Below, one piece after another: positions 8,171 to 15,797 of a stretch of DNA of 64,000 bases (position 1 is the first letter of the stretch; every line of letters starts with the position of its first letter). The stretch is from Actinoallomurus purpureus (GTDB lineage Bacteria > Actinomycetota > Actinomycetes > Streptosporangiales > Streptosporangiaceae). Under the pieces are notes generated by a model. The model saw only the letters and a list, made by a program, of their open reading frames with translations, was not told the origin of the DNA and did no database searches. The stretch covers positions 248,001 through 312,000 of the forward strand of contig NZ_JAMXMY010000002.1 of the NCBI RefSeq assembly GCF_024055795.1, given 5' to 3'. Made by a program: the position numbers and the translations under genes.

Positions 8171-8193
8171 CCGCACGCCCTACGGGCGTGCGG
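8171..8193. repeat. Perfect 10-bp hairpin with 3-base loop
   Basis: CCGCACGCCC, TAC, GGGCGTGCGG. Perfect inverted repeat in non-coding DNA directly after another strong hairpin. Confidence 0.5.
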
Positions 8194-8313
8194 CGTGGGC
8201 GCCGGTCCCTCCGGCCGTGCCGATCGGGCGGCCCACCGGACGAAGAACCCACCGCGGATTCCCTCCAGCGTCACCAGCTCCGGATCGTTCTTGCGGTACG
8301 GGCGCAGGGCCGC

Positions 8314-8370
8314 CGGCAGACTCGCATTCGCTCGCCCTACGGGTGCCTTCGGCATCAGACGGCAGCCCCG
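8314..8370. repeat. Structured non-coding repeat, copy 2
   Basis: Shares the order CGCCCTACGGGT, GCCTTCGGC, GACGGCAGC with the stretch at 1741-1800, in the same orientation, with similar spacing. Both copies lie in non-coding DNA of the element. Confidence 0.5.
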
Positions 8371-8474
8371 CTCACCAGATCACGAGGGGCTGTTCAAACG
8401 CCTCCGGCGGGGGCGCTTCCGGCTCCGGGATGGGGACCTCCGGCGGTGCCGGTTGGTCGGTGGTTGAGGTGGAA

Positions 8475-8628
8475 GCCTGGTCATCCCGCCTGCCATCGCC
8501 CCAGGACAAGCCGAGCAGACCAGGGCCCACGGGTCGAGGTCGTTCGTCCGGTAGGGCGCTCCACCCCGACCCGTGGGCCCTGGCCCGCTCCCCGGAGGGT
8601 GGGCCGACGGCAGACGGGATGACCAGGC
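8475..8628. repeat. Long imperfect hairpin (~62-nt arms)
   Basis: The outer 20 bases (8475-8494) pair with 8609-8628 at 19 of 20 positions. The inner 16 bases (8521-8536) pair perfectly with 8567-8582. The two 26-base stretches between them are equal in length and partly complementary. The loop is 30 bases (8537-8566). The design resembles large fold-back origins of rolling-circle replicons. Confidence 0.7.
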
Positions 8629-8645
8629 AGGCGGGAGCTGTGAGG

Positions 8646-9059
8646 ATGGCTTGCCTCACAGAACCACCCGGAGGCGACGTGGGCCGTACCCAGCCCTCAC
8701 CAGAAGAGGCGATCGCACACCTGTTGTGGCTAGCCTGCATTGAAATCCGCCACATAGCCGCGCGTGGGCGGAACGCTGCCACCACCGAACCCGAAGGTCC
8801 CGCCAAGAACGGCTATGAGCGCATCCGTGCGATCGCTGACGCGTGCCACAACCTACCGATGTTGCTCGGGCAATCCCGCAAGCGCGTCCGGCGTCGAGCG
8901 GCTGTACGCCAACTCGAATACCTCTGGAAGACGGCTACCGATGAGCAGCTAGCTTGGCTGCACGCTGGTCTCGACAAGATCGAGTACGACTACTCGAACC
9001 TGGATGCTCTCCGCTTGGAGTGGACGAACAAGCTCCGGGCCGAAGGTCTCCTCCCCTGA
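8646..9059 (+). CDS. Hypothetical protein at the right end of the AICE
   Basis: 137 residues from ATG 8646; GTG 8640 is an alternative, with GGGAG close upstream. The protein looks genuinely coding and helical, with EEAIAHLLWLACIEIRH, a basic KRVRRRAAVRQLEYLW stretch and an aromatic C-terminus. No family is recognised. It is the last gene before the tRNA-Tyr att site, a place where AICEs often carry cargo. Confidence 0.55.
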   Translation: MACLTEPPGGDVGRTQPSPEEAIAHLLWLACIEIRHIAARGRNAATTEPEGPAKNGYERIRAIADACHNLPMLLGQSRKRVRRRAAVRQLEYLWKTATDEQLAWLHAGLDKIEYDYSNLDALRLEWTNKLRAEGLLP

Positions 9060-9083
9060 GCACTTCGGCGCAACGCACGTCTG

Positions 9084-9104
9084 TCGCGGAATATACGCGG
9101 AATG
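9084..9104. repeat. Putative integrase arm-type site, left of the att core
   Basis: TCGCGGAATATACGCGGAATG, which contains two CGCGGAAT units. The near-identical site at 9337-9357 lies on the other side of the att core. Arm-type sites flank the core in attP of tyrosine integrases. Confidence 0.55.
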
Positions 9105-9179
9105 CGTCGACCGTATCGCGGGCGCTGATTGGGGCTCTGTGCAGGTCAGCGGGGGAGTAGCGCCAAGATCCATGGCGTC

Positions 9180-9229
9180 CTGTAAATCCGTCGGCTTAGC
9201 CTACCCAGGTTCGAACCCTGGACCCGCCA
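9180..9229 (+). other. att site: 3' fragment of tRNA-Tyr
   Basis: Contains the anticodon loop CTGTAAA (anticodon GTA), the variable arm, the T arm CCAGG-TTCGAAC-CCTGG and the 3' acceptor strand ACCCGCC followed by A. The 5' half of a tRNA is absent: the sequence before it does not pair with the anticodon stem or the acceptor strand. This is the copy left at the far end of an element that inserted into the 3' end of an intact tRNA-Tyr gene, which should lie left of the window. Here it is also the left boundary of the next int-xis-rep module. Confidence 0.75.
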
Positions 9230-9240
9230 CAGCAGGAAGA

Positions 9241-9277
9241 ATAGCCCCTGACCAGCAGAGATGCGGTCAGGGGCTAT
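9241..9277. terminator. Terminator-like hairpin beside att
   Basis: ATAGCCCCTGACC and GGTCAGGGGCTAT form a perfect 13-bp stem followed by TTTCGTTTCTT. It lies directly after the tRNA-Tyr fragment, where it would end read-through from the left element. Confidence 0.7.
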
Positions 9278-9336
9278 TTCGTTTCTTGATCGACATGTGC
9301 AGCCGGATGCCACCGGGAGCAGTCCTCGGCCGGTGG

Positions 9337-9357
9337 TCGCGGGATATACGCGGGATG
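9337..9357. repeat. Putative integrase arm-type site, right of the att core
   Basis: TCGCGGGATATACGCGGGATG differs from the site at 9084-9104 at two positions. It lies between the att core and the integrase gene. Confidence 0.55.
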
Positions 9358-9398
9358 AGAATCCGGGCGTTCTCGCAGGTCACCCCAGACGCGAAGAA

Positions 9399-9425
9399 GG
9401 GGCTACGGGATGATCCCGCAGCCCC
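9399..9425. terminator. Terminator hairpin downstream of int
   Basis: GGGGCTACGGGA and TCCCGCAGCCCC form a near-perfect stem 18 bases after the integrase stop codon, on the strand on which int is transcribed leftward. Confidence 0.6.
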
Positions 9426-9442
9426 TCCAGGGTAATGAACGA

Positions 9443-10804
9443 TCAGCCGCCTAGCGCCTCCTCGATACGGCGGTTGACCATCTCCTCTTGGCCGTCGACG
9501 CACTTGGCGTAGACCTTGAGCAGAACATCAACGCTGTGACCGGCCCGCCGCGCGACCTCGGTAGCCGGAACCCCGGAGTTGAGCCACAGCGACACCGCCG
9601 CGTGCCGAAGGTCGTACGGCCGACGAGCGACCGGGGATGAGGCTAGTTCCGGGGAGAGTCCGAGGTTCCGCGCGTCGGCCCACACCCGCCCGTACGACGT
9701 CGAGCCGACGACCTTGCCCCGCTCGCTCTGGAACAGCTGGCCATCCTCGGCCGTCCCGAACTCCGCGATGTGCGTCCGCAGGATGCCCACCAGGACCGGG
9801 GGGATCGGAACCACACGGACGTCCTTCCGCGAACGGTGCTTGAGCTGACGCTGTTCGTGCGTCGAGCCGCTGTCGGTCCACCGGGTGTTGACCTCCGGAC
9901 GCGAGCCGCTGAGCATGAGCTTGCCCGACCCTTGCTCGGGCAGGTGGCAATCCTGCTTGCGGAGCGCCACGGCCTCCGCCGGCCGAAGCGCCGCGTAGTA
10001 CATGCAGGCGTAGAACGCCATCAGCCGCCGCCCACCACCACGACTCCCGATGTACGTCACCGCTGCGAGCAGCTCCTTGGCCTGCCCTGGGTTGATCACC
10101 ACGCGAGGGTCGACCGCTTCGGCGACCTTCATCGGCTTCCAGCGGACGCGGTCGATCGGGTTCGAGTCGAGTTCTTCCAGCTCGACCGCGTACTGAAGCA
10201 CGTTGTAGAAGATCGCCCGTTTCCGCGCCACGGTGGCCGCCGCAGCCGGCTTTCCGTCCAGCCGCAGCGCGAGCGCATCCAGGCCCGCCCGCACGGTCCG
10301 AGCCTCGCGGAGAGCACTCACCGGGAGGGACGCCTGCTCAAGCCAGCGGATCGCTGACGCGATCTCGGTCGGGCGTTCCTTGTCCCTGTCGGTGGGGGAG
10401 AGGAGGAAGTGCCGCAGCGCCCGCCACAACGTGGCGTTGTCCGGTCGACCAGGCCGGTCCGTGACAAGCGCCGGGGTCACGGTCGCAAGGGAGTCGGTCA
10501 GCCCGTCCCGGGACTTGGCGGCGGCATGGGGCCACTTCGCGTCCAGGTAGGCCAGGACGAACGCCAGCCACGTAGCCGCCTGCTTGGCCTTCATCATCGA
10601 CTCAGGCAGGCCGGTCTCCGTGTCGAAGGCTTCCCCGCGCTTGGCCGCCTGCCGAAGGTCGGACAGGAAGCTCTCAGCGAGCGCCTTCGTCCGGCGCGTA
10701 CGGGACTTCTGCCGACCGGCGACCACCCAGCGGACCTCATATGAGGCGGTCTTGCTGGACCTGTTCCGGCGGACGTCCCAGAACTTCACATCGGTCGACT
10801 TCAC
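9443..10804 (-). CDS. int: Tyrosine-recombinase integrase of the second AICE
   Basis: 453 residues. The C-terminal catalytic domain carries the expected signature: an arginine in YAALRPAEA, the RPYDLRHAAVSLWL box, AGHSVDVLL and the nucleophilic tyrosine in KVYAKC. The N-terminal part has a SAM-like core-binding domain. GTG 10804 overlaps the xis stop as GTGA. It lies beside the tRNA-Tyr att core and would recombine attP with the tRNA 3' end. The order att-int-xis-rep repeats that inferred for the left element. A truncated relative is at 17890-18318. Confidence 0.92.
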   Translation of the reverse strand: MKSTDVKFWDVRRNRSSKTASYEVRWVVAGRQKSRTRRTKALAESFLSDLRQAAKRGEAFDTETGLPESMMKAKQAATWLAFVLAYLDAKWPHAAAKSRDGLTDSLATVTPALVTDRPGRPDNATLWRALRHFLLSPTDRDKERPTEIASAIRWLEQASLPVSALREARTVRAGLDALALRLDGKPAAAATVARKRAIFYNVLQYAVELEELDSNPIDRVRWKPMKVAEAVDPRVVINPGQAKELLAAVTYIGSRGGGRRLMAFYACMYYAALRPAEAVALRKQDCHLPEQGSGKLMLSGSRPEVNTRWTDSGSTHEQRQLKHRSRKDVRVVPIPPVLVGILRTHIAEFGTAEDGQLFQSERGKVVGSTSYGRVWADARNLGLSPELASSPVARRPYDLRHAAVSLWLNSGVPATEVARRAGHSVDVLLKVYAKCVDGQEEMVNRRIEEALGG

Positions 10805-10992
10805 GCCGCCTCCCGCAGGGTCTCAAGCCAGGAAGCGAGCTCGCTGCGCCAAATGCGGATCTCCCCGTTGGGCAGCTTGAGACCGGCGGGAGCGTTGCCC
10901 AGTTCGCGCCACCGGTAGAACGTCCGGCGGGAGACCCCACCGAGTTCGGCGAGGATTTCGGGAACGGTCATCAGCTCATCTCGTCTGCTCAC
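10801..10992 (-). CDS. xis: Excisionase (Xis), helix-turn-helix
   Basis: 63 residues. The fold is that of a MerR/excisionase-type winged helix: LTVPEILAELGGV-type helices (here MTVPEILAELGGVSRRTFYR), then LPNGEIRIWRSELASWLETL. GTG 10992 overlaps the rep stop as GTGA, and its own stop overlaps the int start in the same way, so rep, xis and int form one coupled unit. Its start aligns with that of the partial excisionase at the left edge of the window. Confidence 0.88.
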   Translation of the reverse strand: MSRRDELMTVPEILAELGGVSRRTFYRWRELGNAPAGLKLPNGEIRIWRSELASWLETLREAA

Positions 10993-12446
10993 ATGACCTC
11001 CATGAGTTCCGGCAGGCTTCCGCCCGCTCCGCTGGAGTCGAAGGGGGGTAGTGGCTTGCCGCTGAGCGCGGCGGTCAGGAACGCTTCGCCGGGCGTGTGG
11101 CCTTGTCCGACGTAGTCCCAGTGGGCGACGACGAGCACCTGGTCTTCGTCGAAGAGGGGCAGTCGGCCGGTCGTGATGTCGTGTTCGCGCTGGTTGAAGG
11201 CCATGCGTGCCTCTCGGAGCGCGCCGAGAGTGGTGGAGTACCGGCGGGACTTGGTGGAGAAGTGGCCTCGGAAGCCGAGCATGTGCGCCCAGTCGGCGAG
11301 CCGCAGGTCGGCCATCTCGTCGAGAGCGCCGAGGCGTCGACACTCGGCGATCAAGCGGCGTGCGTGGTCGCGGATGTCGAGGCGATCGAGGTCGTCTGTC
11401 GGGCGGATGCGCCGGTCGAGGGTGCCGACGCATTCGGCGGCTTTGGTGGCGTATTTGGCGATGTAGCCGGCTACGGCTTGGTCGGTCAGTTCGCCGGTCG
11501 TGGTGATGGGCCGGACGTCGACCTGTGAGCCCCATACCAGCGTGCGGGCGGGAACGTCCTCGCTCTCTGGTGTGGTGACCGTGACTGCACGGGCCGCATG
11601 GTGGACGGCGTCGTCGAGGAGGTCACCGGTCGCCCAGGCCGGCGGGGACGTAGTCGGGCCGTCGGGTCCGTCGAGGCGGATGACGGCGTGGAAGTGGACG
11701 ACGCCCCGGCGTTGGTATTCGGCGACCTTGGCGAACGAGGTGGCCAGCACGGCCCGCAGTTCGGCCACGGTCAGGCCCGCCGCCTTGGCGAGTCGCCGAC
11801 GGAGGGCGAGGGTGAAGCGCCGCCATAGTTCGGGGGCGAGGGCGTTGAACAGGACCGAGCCGGTGTAGTCGTAGCAGTCCGGGCAGAGCGGTTCACCCAA
11901 CCGCGGATCGTCGGCCCCGTGCCGCTGCATGCAGGATTGCGAGCGTCCGTGGGGGCAGTCCCCCAGGTCCCGGCGAGGGTGGCACGGTCGCAGCTTGCCG
12001 GCCTTTTCCTGTCGGGCGTGGACCGGCCCGAAGCCGGGCGCGGTCAAGGTGACGAACGCCGACGGATGCTCGGTGACGGTGTCGGGGACGCCCTTGCCGC
12101 CGACCAGGCCCGCGCGGACGAGTTGGTAGGTGTCGGCCCGGTAGACCTCCGCACAGGCGGGGCAGCGAGAGGCACGACGGGTCTTGCACGCCACCCGCAG
12201 CACACCGTCCGGCTCATTCGCGGTGGAGTAGCGGTGGAGAAGGGCGCCGGTGAGTGGGTCGCGGTAGTCGACGCGCCCGCGCAGGTGGATCGGCTGGGCG
12301 CAGCCGCCGGTCTTGCGGATCTGTGCGGTCCAGCGCTGGTAGTCGGGGGAGGTGGCCCGGCGGGCGATGTCCCGGAGGACCAGCGGCTGGGGCGCACCGC
12401 GGACGGGACCGCAGTGGAGGTGACCGCCACGGTCACGCCGGCTCAC
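10989..12446 (-). CDS. Replication initiator of the second AICE, 5' end doubtful
   Basis: 485 residues from GTG 12446, the best in-frame start, although its ribosome site is weak. The body looks intact: RDIARRATSPDYQRW near the start, a zinc-like CKTRRASRCPAC, FVTLTAPGFG at about 131-140, the HUH-like VVHFHAVIRL, and GYIAKYATKAAE with a candidate nicking tyrosine. It belongs to the common Streptomyces AICE Rep type and differs from the left element's Rep. The residues before about 22 do not look like this family. The other frame at 12436 and downstream reads VAVTSTAVPSAVRPS, which would fit a Rep N-terminus, so a small indel near 12,385-12,400 is likely. The gene diverges from the decarboxylase gene only 58 bases away. 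Confidence 0.8.
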   Translation of the reverse strand: MSRRDRGGHLHCGPVRGAPQPLVLRDIARRATSPDYQRWTAQIRKTGGCAQPIHLRGRVDYRDPLTGALLHRYSTANEPDGVLRVACKTRRASRCPACAEVYRADTYQLVRAGLVGGKGVPDTVTEHPSAFVTLTAPGFGPVHARQEKAGKLRPCHPRRDLGDCPHGRSQSCMQRHGADDPRLGEPLCPDCYDYTGSVLFNALAPELWRRFTLALRRRLAKAAGLTVAELRAVLATSFAKVAEYQRRGVVHFHAVIRLDGPDGPTTSPPAWATGDLLDDAVHHAARAVTVTTPESEDVPARTLVWGSQVDVRPITTTGELTDQAVAGYIAKYATKAAECVGTLDRRIRPTDDLDRLDIRDHARRLIAECRRLGALDEMADLRLADWAHMLGFRGHFSTKSRRYSTTLGALREARMAFNQREHDITTGRLPLFDEDQVLVVAHWDYVGQGHTPGEAFLTAALSGKPLPPFDSSGAGGSLPELMEVM

Positions 12447-12504
12447 TACCTGATCATCGAGACTGACTTTCCGCTCGCCTGAACAGCCGAAGGAGAACCA
12501 GAGC

Positions 12505-13665
12505 GTGATCACCGAACCCGTGCGCAAGCACGCGGAACACTTGGCCGGCGCCGGTAACCTGCCGGCCTTCATCTACGACCTGGACGCGCTTGCCTCGCAC
12601 GCTGCGGACATCCGGCAGGCGCTGACCGTCCCCGGAGCCCCGGAGATCTTCTACGCGGCCAAGGCAAACCCGGACGCGCCCATCTTGCGGACCCTCACCC
12701 CGTACGTCGACGGGATCGAGGTGGCCTCGGGTGGGGAGCTTGTACACGTCCGTCAGGTACTGCCCGACGCCCGGCTTGCGTTCGGCGGCCCCGGTAAGAC
12801 CGTCGATGAACTGAGGCTCGCCCTGGAGTTGGGCGTCGAGCGCATCCACGTGGAGTCCCCGCAGGAGCTATCCCGCCTTGCCGCACTGGCACGCGAGCGC
12901 GACCGTCAGGTCGACATCCTGCTCCTGGTGAACCTGGCCGGCGACCGGACCGGCGTCGCGCTGGCGATGTCCGGACCATTCGGCATGGACCCCGACACCA
13001 TCGAAGACTGCCGCGACATCCTCACCCACAACCCGCACGTCCGTTTGCGCGGGATTCACGCGCACTTGGCGTCCGGGCTGGACGCCGAGGCGATGGTCAA
13101 CCAGTCTCGGGAGATCTTGGAGTGGGCGCGGCCCTGGCTCGCCAAGGCCGAAGTCACCGATCCGGAGATCAACCTCGGTGGCGGCATGGCCGTCGACTAC
13201 GCCGACCCCACACGCCGCTTTGACTGGGCCGGCTACGCGCGCGAGGTCGCAGCACTGGCTCAACCAGGGGAGACGCTTCGGATCGAGCCCGGACGCGCTG
13301 TCAGCGTCTACGCCGGCTGGTACGTCACCGAGGTCCTGGACGTCAAGAAGGCCCACGGCCAGTGGTACGCGGTGCTGCGCGGCGGGACGATGCACATCCG
13401 CACACTGGTCACCAAGCAGCACAACCACCCATTCGTCGTACTCCCACGGGGGAGCAGCGGCCCGGCCGTCCACGACGAGCCCGTCACGCTGGTCGGGCAG
13501 CTCTGCACGCCCAAGGACGTGTTCGCCCGCCAGGTCCCGACCGACCGCCTTGCCATCGGTGATGTGGTGGCGTTCTCCATGGCCGGCGCCTACGCCTGGA
13601 ACATCTCCCACCACGACTTCCTGATGCACCCCAAGCCAGGACACCACTACCTCAGCGACCACTAG
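12505..13665 (+). CDS. Type III PLP-dependent decarboxylase (Orn/DAP decarboxylase family, SbnH-like)
   Basis: 386 residues, full length for the alanine-racemase-fold decarboxylases. The PLP lysine is in IFYAAKANPD (Lys53). The glycine loop is NLGGGMAVDY and the phosphate site is IEPGRAVSVYAGWY. The partner-subunit cysteine lies in GQLCTPKDVFAR (Cys334) and a conserved tyrosine in GAYAWNISHHDF. These features fit amino-acid decarboxylases, including the SbnH-type enzymes of carboxylate siderophore synthesis. The substrate cannot be told from sequence. The GTG start at 12505 has AAGGAG upstream. No siderophore synthetase lies nearby, so it stands alone as apparent cargo beside rep. Confidence 0.8.
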   Translation: MITEPVRKHAEHLAGAGNLPAFIYDLDALASHAADIRQALTVPGAPEIFYAAKANPDAPILRTLTPYVDGIEVASGGELVHVRQVLPDARLAFGGPGKTVDELRLALELGVERIHVESPQELSRLAALARERDRQVDILLLVNLAGDRTGVALAMSGPFGMDPDTIEDCRDILTHNPHVRLRGIHAHLASGLDAEAMVNQSREILEWARPWLAKAEVTDPEINLGGGMAVDYADPTRRFDWAGYAREVAALAQPGETLRIEPGRAVSVYAGWYVTEVLDVKKAHGQWYAVLRGGTMHIRTLVTKQHNHPFVVLPRGSSGPAVHDEPVTLVGQLCTPKDVFARQVPTDRLAIGDVVAFSMAGAYAWNISHHDFLMHPKPGHHYLSDH

Positions 13666-13687
13666 ACCCAGCCCGCGGCCAACGACC

Positions 13688-13726
13688 AGAGCCCCCGACC
13701 CGCCAACACGCGGCATCGGGGGCTCT
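13688..13726. terminator. Terminator after the decarboxylase
   Basis: AGAGCCCCCGA and TCGGGGGCTCT make a perfect 11-bp stem followed by TGT, 23 bases after the decarboxylase stop. Confidence 0.7.
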
Positions 13727-13844
13727 TGTATCCAGGACCAGACGGACAGCCCCGTCTAGTCCCATTTCGTTGCCGACAAGCCGGCATTGGCCGATGGGAA
13801 AGAAGAACACGGGCCCGGTGGCGTGCCGGGCCCCTGCGGGCGGG

Positions 13845-14207
13845 TCACTCGTCCCTGCTGGCGAGGATGCCACCGAGGGCGATACAGAAGCCGACGGTGA
13901 GTCCCAGCAGACCGCCGATGACAGTGCCGACCAGCACGCTGCTCCCTGCGACGATGTAGTCGAGGAAGCTGTAGCGGTAGCCGAGGACGGCACGGATGAT
14001 GACGCCGCCCACGGTAGAGATGACGGCGCCGACAAAGACGCCGATGAAGCAGACGGCGACGAGTTTGTCGATGTTGATGGGATCGCCGTTCACGACGATG
14101 GAGCAGGCCGTGTTGACGACGAAACCCGCGATGGCGACGCTCCCGACACCGACGGCCCAGATGGCGACGGTCACGGTGTCGATGGGCCTGCGAGCGTAAT
14201 TCCTCAT
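13845..14207 (-). CDS. Small integral membrane protein, unknown function
   Basis: 120 residues from ATG 14207, with AGGGAG upstream. Three or four hydrophobic helices are visible: about residues 9-35, 47-70 and a long glycine-rich stretch at about 78-115 (SSVLVGTVIGGLLGLTVG). Glycine zippers in the last helices suggest tight packing or oligomers. No family is recognised. Confidence 0.65.
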   Translation of the reverse strand: MRNYARRPIDTVTVAIWAVGVGSVAIAGFVVNTACSIVVNGDPINIDKLVAVCFIGVFVGAVISTVGGVIIRAVLGYRYSFLDYIVAGSSVLVGTVIGGLLGLTVGFCIALGGILASRDE

Positions 14208-14374
14208 TGAGGATCTCCCTGTTTGTGGCGGTGCTTGCGCACACTGTTCAGGGACCGACTGTGCCGAGCGGGCATGGTCACGCAACGCGCTGGACCACCC
14301 CACAGGGGCCATCCACCGACACCGATGCCCCCCCAGCTAGATCGCCGTACCGTCGAGCACCAGGTGGGACTGAC

Positions 14375-14617
14375 GTGACAAGCATCTACCGGGACACGAC
14401 AGGTGTACTGACCACGGAGGTGAAGGTCTTCGTGATCCTCACCGCGCAGGCAGGCGGCCCGCACGGCCCGAAAGACGTGGGCAGCGTTCACAGGATCTTC
14501 ACCGTCAAGAAGCCTGAGACGCCCGAGGGCATCTTCCGCTGGGCGTTCTGGCAGCTTCCCAATCATGTTCAGGGCAGCGATACCTACGTCCTGAACTACC
14601 GTGGGGAACTCGACTAG
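14375..14617 (+). CDS. Hypothetical small protein
   Basis: 80 residues from GTG 14375, with GGTGGGA upstream. The sequence has beta-strand character (VLTTEVKVFVILTAQAGG, then GIFRWAFWQLPNHV and a YVLNYRGELD end). It looks coding, but no domain is recognised. The start is uncertain. Confidence 0.45.
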   Translation: MTSIYRDTTGVLTTEVKVFVILTAQAGGPHGPKDVGSVHRIFTVKKPETPEGIFRWAFWQLPNHVQGSDTYVLNYRGELD

Positions 14618-14677
14618 ACCAGCGACGCGGCATGAAACAGGGGATTCCCCTGGGCCATGCCGCTGCGCAACAAGGCA

Positions 14678-14707
14678 AGGGGCCTGGCAACGTGACGCCA
14701 GGCCCCT
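14678..14707. terminator. Terminator hairpin
   Basis: AGGGGCCTGGC and GCCAGGCCCCT form a perfect 11-bp stem with an 8-base loop, about 60 bases after the preceding small gene. Confidence 0.6.
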
Positions 14708-15036
14708 CTCCTACTAAACCGGCTCAACGCGACCACACTCGCGGCGCTTATGGACGAGCGCGCGTCGCCTGGGTCGAGCAGCGGCCAGCAAGTTGGCGCG
14801 TCGGCGAGGCATGGATGCGAGGCCAAGATCAGTGGAAGGCCAGAGCTACCGACAGGTTGATTCAACTAACGACACCTGGCCCCGGATACGAGCTTGAGTT
14901 GGCCCCACTTAGCGATCTTGGAGGGGAACTCGGCGAGTTGAGAATTGGCCCCACCTCTGTGTAGATGATCACCTAGTGGAGCACGGTCGCCGGTTGCCGC
15001 GATCAGGATGTCGGTGGCACCTGACATGGTGGCGCT

Positions 15037-15438
15037 ATGGCTTCAGCATCTAGGCACATCAGCGAGTCGATCGCCCGGCCTGCGGATGAGGTTTACGACT
15101 ACGCCTCGGATCCGATCAACCTGCCGGTATGGGCCCCTGGCCTCGGAAGCTCCGTCGAGAAGGTCGATGGACGGTGGTTCGTCGAGACCTCGGAGGGCCG
15201 AGTCGGTCTGTCCTTCGCTCCGCGCAATGAGTACGGTGTCCTCGATCATGAGGTGACGTGGCCCTCTGGGGAGATCGTCTACAACCCGATGCGGGTGATA
15301 CCGGACGGAGACGGTTGTGAGGTGGTTTTCACGCTGCGTCGACTTCCGGGTATGAGCGATCAAGAATTCGCGCGCGACGAGGGCCTCGTGGCCGCCGACC
15401 TCACAAGGCTCAAGCGAGTTCTCGAGGATCCGCACTAA
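15037..15438 (+). CDS. SRPBCC-fold (START/polyketide cyclase-like) protein
   Basis: 133 residues. The opening SRHISESIARPADEVYDY and the following INLPVWAPGL pattern are typical of the SRPBCC superfamily, which forms a deep hydrophobic ligand pocket under a long C-terminal helix (here DEGLVAADLTRLKRVLED). The ligand is unknown; many members of this kind are uncharacterised. It stands alone between non-coding stretches. Confidence 0.75.
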   Translation: MASASRHISESIARPADEVYDYASDPINLPVWAPGLGSSVEKVDGRWFVETSEGRVGLSFAPRNEYGVLDHEVTWPSGEIVYNPMRVIPDGDGCEVVFTLRRLPGMSDQEFARDEGLVAADLTRLKRVLEDPH

Positions 15439-15797
15439 AACCGCGCACGCCACCAGTGGCTACCTTCACCTCGATCAGGAGATCAGCGCGATCTGCTGGT
15501 GGGACACGATCAGCCCTCCGCCCGGCTACACCGTGGGGCCACCGCTAACTCGCGGGTGGGGCCAGGAACCGCTCGTAAGACCAGACAGGTGCCGCGTCGA
15601 TACGAAGAGCCGGACTTCTGAGTCTCTTTAAGCGTGAGCCCATCACGTCCGAGCGCGCGGCGAAGCGACCAGGGCGTGTCGGCACCCGCGTCTCGGCAGG
15701 TCCAGTCGGACGGCGCCACAGTGAGAGGGCTCGGTCATCGTAAACGGATGCAAGCAGAGGTATCCCGTGTGGATGATGTGATCAACTAGATCTAGCC
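15439..15797. other. Gap without a recognisable gene
   Basis: No open frame here has a ribosome site or protein-like composition. Nothing structural stands out. Confidence 0.5.

Larger units (their letters stand above)
8088..8645. other. Structured non-coding region of the AICE
   Basis: No convincing gene in either direction. The region carries two tight hairpins (8136-8157 with 10-bp arms, 8171-8193 with 10-bp arms and a 3-base loop), the second copy of the structured repeat (8314-8370) and a ~154-nt imperfect hairpin (8475-8628). This density of secondary structure suggests a single-strand origin, a transfer locus or a structured RNA. Confidence 0.6.

Noticed and set aside
8372-8806. Leftward 144-codon frame ending in a proline-rich tail
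   Set aside because: It runs through the long hairpin and the start of the better rightward gene, and has no ribosome site or known domain. It cannot be fully excluded.
9120-9229. A complete tRNA-Tyr gene
   Set aside because: The 5' acceptor strand and D arm are missing, and the bases before the anticodon loop do not pair with its 3' stem.
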